Assembly: GCA_027371665.1 (NCBI GenBank)
Contig: DAHXMP010000364.1
Coordinates: forward strand, 1 to 9,547
Direction: 5' to 3'
DNA from: Bacteroidota bacterium
GTDB lineage: Bacteria; Bacteroidota; Ignavibacteria; Kapaibacteriales; UBA2268
DNA: 9,547 bases
Made by a program: the position numbers and the translations under genes. The notes under the pieces are model-generated. The model had not been told where the DNA came from. It saw only the letters and a program-made list of their open reading frames with translations, and did no database searches. Shown here one piece after another: positions 7,085-9,547 of this stretch. Numbering within the stretch: position 1 is the first letter of the stretch; the number at the start of each line of letters is the position of its first letter.

Positions 7085-7104
7085 TCAATTTTCAATTATC
7101 AATT
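7085..7104 (-). repeat. right TCAATT repeat cluster of the cassette
   Basis: Three TCAATT units occur at seven-base steps (7085, 7092, 7099). Positions 7091-7104 are the exact reverse complement of 6719-6732. The cluster lies 12 bases before the OsmC-family start codon, so it forms most of that gene's upstream region. Confidence 0.6.
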
Positions 7105-7115
7105 AGAATAAGAAC

Positions 7116-7556
7116 ATGGTACAAATAGATGTAGAATATCTCGGAGATTTGCACTGCAAAGTAAAGCATGGCCCTTCTGGAAATGAGTTTATGACAGACG
7201 CACCTGTGGATAATCACGGGAAAGGAGAGTATTTCTCGCCTACGGATCTGGCTGCGACAGCAATGGGCTCATGTATTGCAACGATTATGGGAATAAAGGC
7301 AGAGGAGCATGATATAGATATTAAAGGACTAAAGCTCACCGTCCTGAAGGAGATGATGAACCAGCCCTACCGCAGAATCAAAAAACTCAGCCTCGATTTT
7401 GTCTTTCCCCATGAATTAAACGAGCATGATTTTGCATTGATGAAGAATGTTATTCGAACCTGTCCGGTTACTCGCAGCCTCCATCCCGACATAGAGATTG
7501 ATGTGAAGTACAGGATTGTGGATGGTGGAGTTACTGATTCAATAAAAAAGCAATAA
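7116..7556 (+). CDS. OsmC/Ohr-family protein (putative thiol-dependent peroxidase)
   Basis: A cytoplasmic protein of 146 residues, the normal length for the OsmC fold. Members reduce organic hydroperoxides using two cysteines. Both are present: Cys53 in TAMGSCIATIM at the start of the central helix, and Cys116 in VIRTCPVTRSL. Other family marks are 'YFSPTDLAATAMGSC' and a C-terminal 'DIEIDVKYRI' strand. It belongs to the broad OsmC/YhfA-like group rather than clearly to Ohr or OsmC proper, so the substrate is not settled. The ATG at 7116 has no strong Shine-Dalgarno site, and the inverted-repeat cassette ends 12 bases before it. The stop faces the end of the HepT-like pseudogene with five bases between them. 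It is the only intact gene in the 6.7-8.3 kb accessory stretch. Confidence 0.92.
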   Translation: MVQIDVEYLGDLHCKVKHGPSGNEFMTDAPVDNHGKGEYFSPTDLAATAMGSCIATIMGIKAEEHDIDIKGLKLTVLKEMMNQPYRRIKKLSLDFVFPHELNEHDFALMKNVIRTCPVTRSLHPDIEIDVKYRIVDGGVTDSIKKQ

Positions 7557-7561
7557 GTATG

Positions 7562-8031
7562 TCAGGTTAGTCCTGATAATTTAAGATTTTGTTTAAATTC
7601 ATTGAATAAACTTTCGATTGTCTTCATTCCCAATAAGAGTCGTTCCCAATCAATATTGAAAGCGTAACCGTGGTGAGCAAAATGACGGAATCCGCGAATT
7701 ATTATATACCCATCTTTTATGTTATCAGTGAAAAGAACAGGCAAAGCCGGTTTTACATCGTTTTGAGAAGTAAACAAATTGAAAAAATCAATATGAGATT
7801 GCTCTCCGGTTGGCAGCTTTTGTGCTTTTGACTTTATTATCCTTTTTAAGTCTCGATAACGTTGTAAAATTGAGAGAGTAGCATAGCAGCAGCAGCAATG
7901 TAATATCTCGTTGCTTCTTTCTCTTTTGTAATTTCAATTAGTCCATTAATATCACTAACAGTACAATTAAGAAACCCAAGTTCGAGTTTTATTTCCTGAA
8001 TCAGTTCATTTGATTTTGATTTCTCTGCCAT
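7562..8031 (-). pseudogene. hepT: HepT-like HEPN ribonuclease toxin (frameshifted)
   Basis: The ATG at 8031 starts 'MAEKSKSNELIQEIKLELGF', followed by a helical region ending YYIAAAAMLLSQFYNVIE. That frame stops at 7846. Shifting by one base at about 7847-7851 continues it as LKRIIKSKAQKLPTGEQSHID, then ...IIIRGFRHFAHHGYAFNIDWERL, to a stop at 7562. The repaired protein has about 156 residues. It carries the HEPN toxin motif RX4HXY as R116-H121-Y123, the RNase site in which the tyrosine is the residue AMPylated by MntA-type partners. Comparison with family spacing suggests one or four bases are missing. The start lies inside the MNT gene, a 26-base overlap typical of such pairs. As sequenced, the product would lack the catalytic half. 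Confidence 0.85.
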
Positions 8032-8274
8032 GCTTTTTGATATAATTGAAAAATGGATTGTTAGTATCGAATGGAATAACGTCAACGGGAAATCTTAGCT
8101 CTTCTTCTACTCTTCCGGCAAAGGCAAAGAGAGCAAGCCCCGGAATATCGCAAGCAATATCGATATCATGAGCGTTTCATGCTCATCAAGCATTGAGCCG
8201 AAAAGGATTAATGATTTCGCTCCATATTCTCTTGCAAGAGCAATTAACCTATCAGATATTGAATCAAAACTCAT
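8006..8274 (-). pseudogene. mntA: MNT-domain nucleotidyltransferase antitoxin, MntA-like (frameshifted)
   Basis: The ATG at 8274, with an AAAGGA site five bases upstream, gives 'MSFDSISDRLIALAREYGAK', then LILFGSMLDEHET. The frame breaks near 8173-8175, where it would run into a stop about 27 codons later. One added base restores AHDIDIACDIPGLALFAFAG, then RVEEELRFPVDVIPFDTNNPFF, to a stop at 8006. The repaired protein is about 89 residues, the usual size for minimal nucleotidyltransferases. It carries the catalytic signature GSX9DXD (G26-S27, D37 and D39). In intact systems this enzyme neutralises HepT by adding AMP to its active-site tyrosine. The gene precedes and overlaps hepT, the standard order. 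As sequenced, the DXD aspartates are out of frame. Confidence 0.85.
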
Positions 8275-8279
8275 GTTAT

Positions 8280-8285
8280 TCCTTT
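8280..8285 (-). promoter_or_regulatory. ribosome binding site of the MNT antitoxin gene
   Basis: AAAGGA on the minus strand lies five bases before the ATG at 8274. It fixes the start of the MNT gene and shows that the translation signal survived the frameshift. Confidence 0.6.
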
Positions 8286-8434
8286 ACTTTTACTACAAAT
8301 TTGATAAATATGATTTGAATTTTAATAGTAAGAATTTTTTATATTTTATGAAAAAAGTAATCAAAATATATCCTGATACCCGTCGCCTTTACCATATAAA
8401 GAGATTGAACTAAATTATAAGGTTGTAGAATAAT

Positions 8435-8454
8435 TTAAAAAAATATTTTTTTAA
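8435..8454. repeat. perfect 20-bp A/T palindrome
   Basis: TTAAAAAAATATTTTTTTAA equals its own reverse complement. As RNA from either strand it resembles an A-run/T-run hairpin with almost no loop. Possible roles are a bidirectional weak terminator or a bent-DNA site; the all-A/T composition makes chance occurrence plausible. Confidence 0.5.
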
Positions 8455-8522
8455 GTATCTTTTAAATATGATAAAGAAAAAATTTTGTAATTATTATTGA
8501 ATTATTGTTTATATAACTTAGG

Positions 8523-8543
8523 TAAATAATTTAACATTATTTA
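8523..8543 (-). terminator. possible stem-loop downstream of the exported-protein gene
   Basis: TAAATAAT (8523-8530) and ATTATTTA (8536-8543) are perfect 8-bp complements around a five-base loop. They begin ten bases past the stop of the minus-strand gene at 8554. No T-run follows on the minus strand, so intrinsic termination is uncertain. Confidence 0.3.
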
Positions 8544-8553
8544 TTATATAATA

Positions 8554-9531
8554 CTATTTATGTATCTTTCTTCTATAATACTTATGCCAATATTTTTTAT
8601 ATTCAACCTTGACTGCATGTTTATAGCTTAAGAGTGTGAAATTTGTGTTGATTTGATGTTTTCCCGGCTTAGTAACATCATTCGGGTAATGAATCGTGAG
8701 TTTTTCTTCTACAGTGGAATAAAAATGTACGGGGATAAATCTTGTAGAGCTTATGTCCATGACGCCAAAACCGTTCAGTATAATCGTAACGGCTAATTTT
8801 TCAGAAGGAGTATTCAAAAAATAGGTTCCTTGCCCGGTTTTAATAAATTCAAAACTATTGCAAGTGTCACCTAAAGTGTCGAGAGATTTTCTTGCCCTCA
8901 AAAGGGATGATTGACGAAGAATGGGAAAAGGAACCCCGTTTTCAGGAAGATAATCGGTTGAACTTGTAAGCCATGTTTCATTGACAATTTTTTGTGAAGC
9001 CGAGAATGGGAATAAAAGGTAGGGTTGGAAAGGGCCTCCAGGGCATACTGCTGCTATAAGGCTGTCATCAATTCCGTAGGAATAGCGATTCCCAACAGAA
9101 TCAATTTCGAACCATGCTTTCCTTCCAAGCCAGGGGGTTGAATTTCTTTTAACTTTTTCAGTGTCCTGCTCCTCGACAGATATAAAATCAACCATTTGTT
9201 GTGTAAGGAAAAAATGCCCATCTTCATTAACCGAGTCGCATACAATCTTGATTTTTTCATATCGGGACTTCTTAAGTGGAGTTCCATAATCTATTGTAAT
9301 GCTGTCAAAAGAATCTACTTTATAAAATAGAGTATCACCTGCTTCGAATTTCAGCTTGAAAATCACAGTGTCTTTCTTATTGACTTCAGTTGTGTCGGGT
9401 AGCGTTGATTGTGCTAAAATTATTGAAGGGGCATAGAAAATAAAAAAAAGGAAACCCAGAGATTTTTTAATTCGCAGTAATGGTATATGATTATTGCGAA
9501 TTTGAAGATTGGTGAGGAAAAAAAATTTCAA
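8554..9531 (-). CDS. exported protein of unknown function
   Basis: I do not recognise a family. From the TTG at 9531 the frame gives 325 residues. A signal-peptide-like segment lies well inside it: RIKKS at 20-24, a hydrophobic core (LGFLFFIFYAPSIILA, 25-40) and a likely cleavage A40/Q41 before STLPDTTEV. No ATG lies between the TTG and this segment, and the frame stays open to the window edge. The true start may therefore be a non-ATG codon nearer the signal peptide or lie outside the window. The mature part is rich in alternating hydrophobic residues and suggests beta strands (FEAGDTLFYKVDSFDSITIDYG, YEKIKIVCDSV, KLAVTIILNGFGVMDIS, EEKLTIHY). It contains three cysteines (98, 163, 224) and a basic tail. 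No catalytic motif is apparent. An extracytoplasmic, possibly beta-rich structural or binding role is only an inference. Confidence 0.75.
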   Translation of the reverse strand: MKFFFLTNLQIRNNHIPLLRIKKSLGFLFFIFYAPSIILAQSTLPDTTEVNKKDTVIFKLKFEAGDTLFYKVDSFDSITIDYGTPLKKSRYEKIKIVCDSVNEDGHFFLTQQMVDFISVEEQDTEKVKRNSTPWLGRKAWFEIDSVGNRYSYGIDDSLIAAVCPGGPFQPYLLFPFSASQKIVNETWLTSSTDYLPENGVPFPILRQSSLLRARKSLDTLGDTCNSFEFIKTGQGTYFLNTPSEKLAVTIILNGFGVMDISSTRFIPVHFYSTVEEKLTIHYPNDVTKPGKHQINTNFTLLSYKHAVKVEYKKYWHKYYRRKIHK

Positions 9532-9547
9532 TTTCTTTAAATTGGAA

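Larger units (their letters stand above)
6719..7104. mobile_element. inverted-repeat-bounded IVS-like cassette
   Basis: A perfect 14-bp inverted repeat (AATTGATAATTGAA at 6719-6732; its complement at 7091-7104) encloses the S23-type pseudogene almost exactly. It fills the gap between lipA (stop 6702) and the OsmC-family gene (start 7116). Related S23 genes are known from intervening sequences of 23S rRNA, whose complementary ends form a stem removed by RNase III. Here no rRNA is present, so this looks like a free-standing copy that kept its ends. Mobility is inferred; no target duplication was identified. Confidence 0.4.
8275..8553. other. AT-rich intergenic spacer, no gene recognised
   Basis: This spacer lies between the HEPN/MNT pair and the exported-protein gene, both on the minus strand. 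It must hold the promoter of the HEPN/MNT pair unless that is read through from upstream, but I see no convincing -33/-7 pair. It contains two palindromes (8435-8454, 8523-8543) and one short less AT-rich patch at about 8371-8392. A 21-codon plus-strand frame at 8348-8413 has no family resemblance that I recognise. Confidence 0.6.

Noticed and set aside
7082..7104. CRISPR-like short array (repeated TCAATT)
   Set aside because: The units are six bases at seven-base steps with no spacers; this is a simple AT repeat cluster, and no cas gene is present.
6737..7106. Part of a 23S rRNA gene, suggested by the S23/IVS gene
   Set aside because: The flanks are lipA and an OsmC-family gene; no rRNA-like sequence is present on either side.
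8168..8413. 81-codon open frame on the plus strand
   Set aside because: More than a third of it is antisense to the MNT antitoxin gene, whose motifs are clear; the rest lies in AT-rich spacer and shows no domain.

Overview
The window looks like a chromosomal segment of a low-GC member of the Bacteroidota/Chlorobiota/Ignavibacteriota (FCB) group. The best clue is the primary sigma factor at 4890-5750: it is only 286 residues, lacks a long region 1.1, and begins with the short 'TNRESQSLDKYLQEIG' leader I associate with that group. A dimeric (alpha2) class II glycyl-tRNA synthetase, an S23-type four-helix-bundle gene and poor Shine-Dalgarno signals fit the same picture. The exact phylum is an inference.

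Layout. 1-383 (minus): the N-terminus of UvrA, running off the left edge. 384-671: a divergent, AT-rich intergenic region with an imperfect palindromic repeat in the glyS leader. 672-2093: glyS. 2138-2878: a lipoprotein made of ankyrin-like repeats, overlapping or just behind glyS. 3000-4652: an S41 carboxyl-terminal processing protease with a PDZ domain. 4890-5750: rpoD. 5782-6702: lipA, whose N-terminal codons include a C-rich interspersed repeat. 6719-7104: a cassette bounded by a perfect 14-bp inverted repeat and carrying a frameshifted S23/IVS-type four-helix-bundle gene. 7116-7556: an OsmC-family protein. 7562-8274 (minus): a HEPN/MNT (HepT/MntA-type) toxin-antitoxin pair in which both genes are frameshifted. 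8275-8553: very AT-rich spacer with palindromes. 8554-9531 (minus): an unrecognised exported protein whose true start is not visible.

The window falls into two parts. About 6.3 kb of housekeeping functions (DNA repair, translation, envelope proteolysis, transcription, lipoate biosynthesis) has intact frames. A short accessory stretch (about 6.7-8.3 kb) holds three broken small genes around an intact OsmC gene. Every break is equivalent to loss of one base (modulo 3), and a one-base correction restores recognisable family sequence, so the decay is either recent or an assembly artefact.

I found no wholly new system. The most informative items are the decayed HEPN/MNT module with its catalytic motifs still legible, the free-standing S23 gene inside its inverted repeats, and the repeat that became part of the LipA coding sequence. 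No rRNA, tRNA, CRISPR array, transposase or phage gene was seen.
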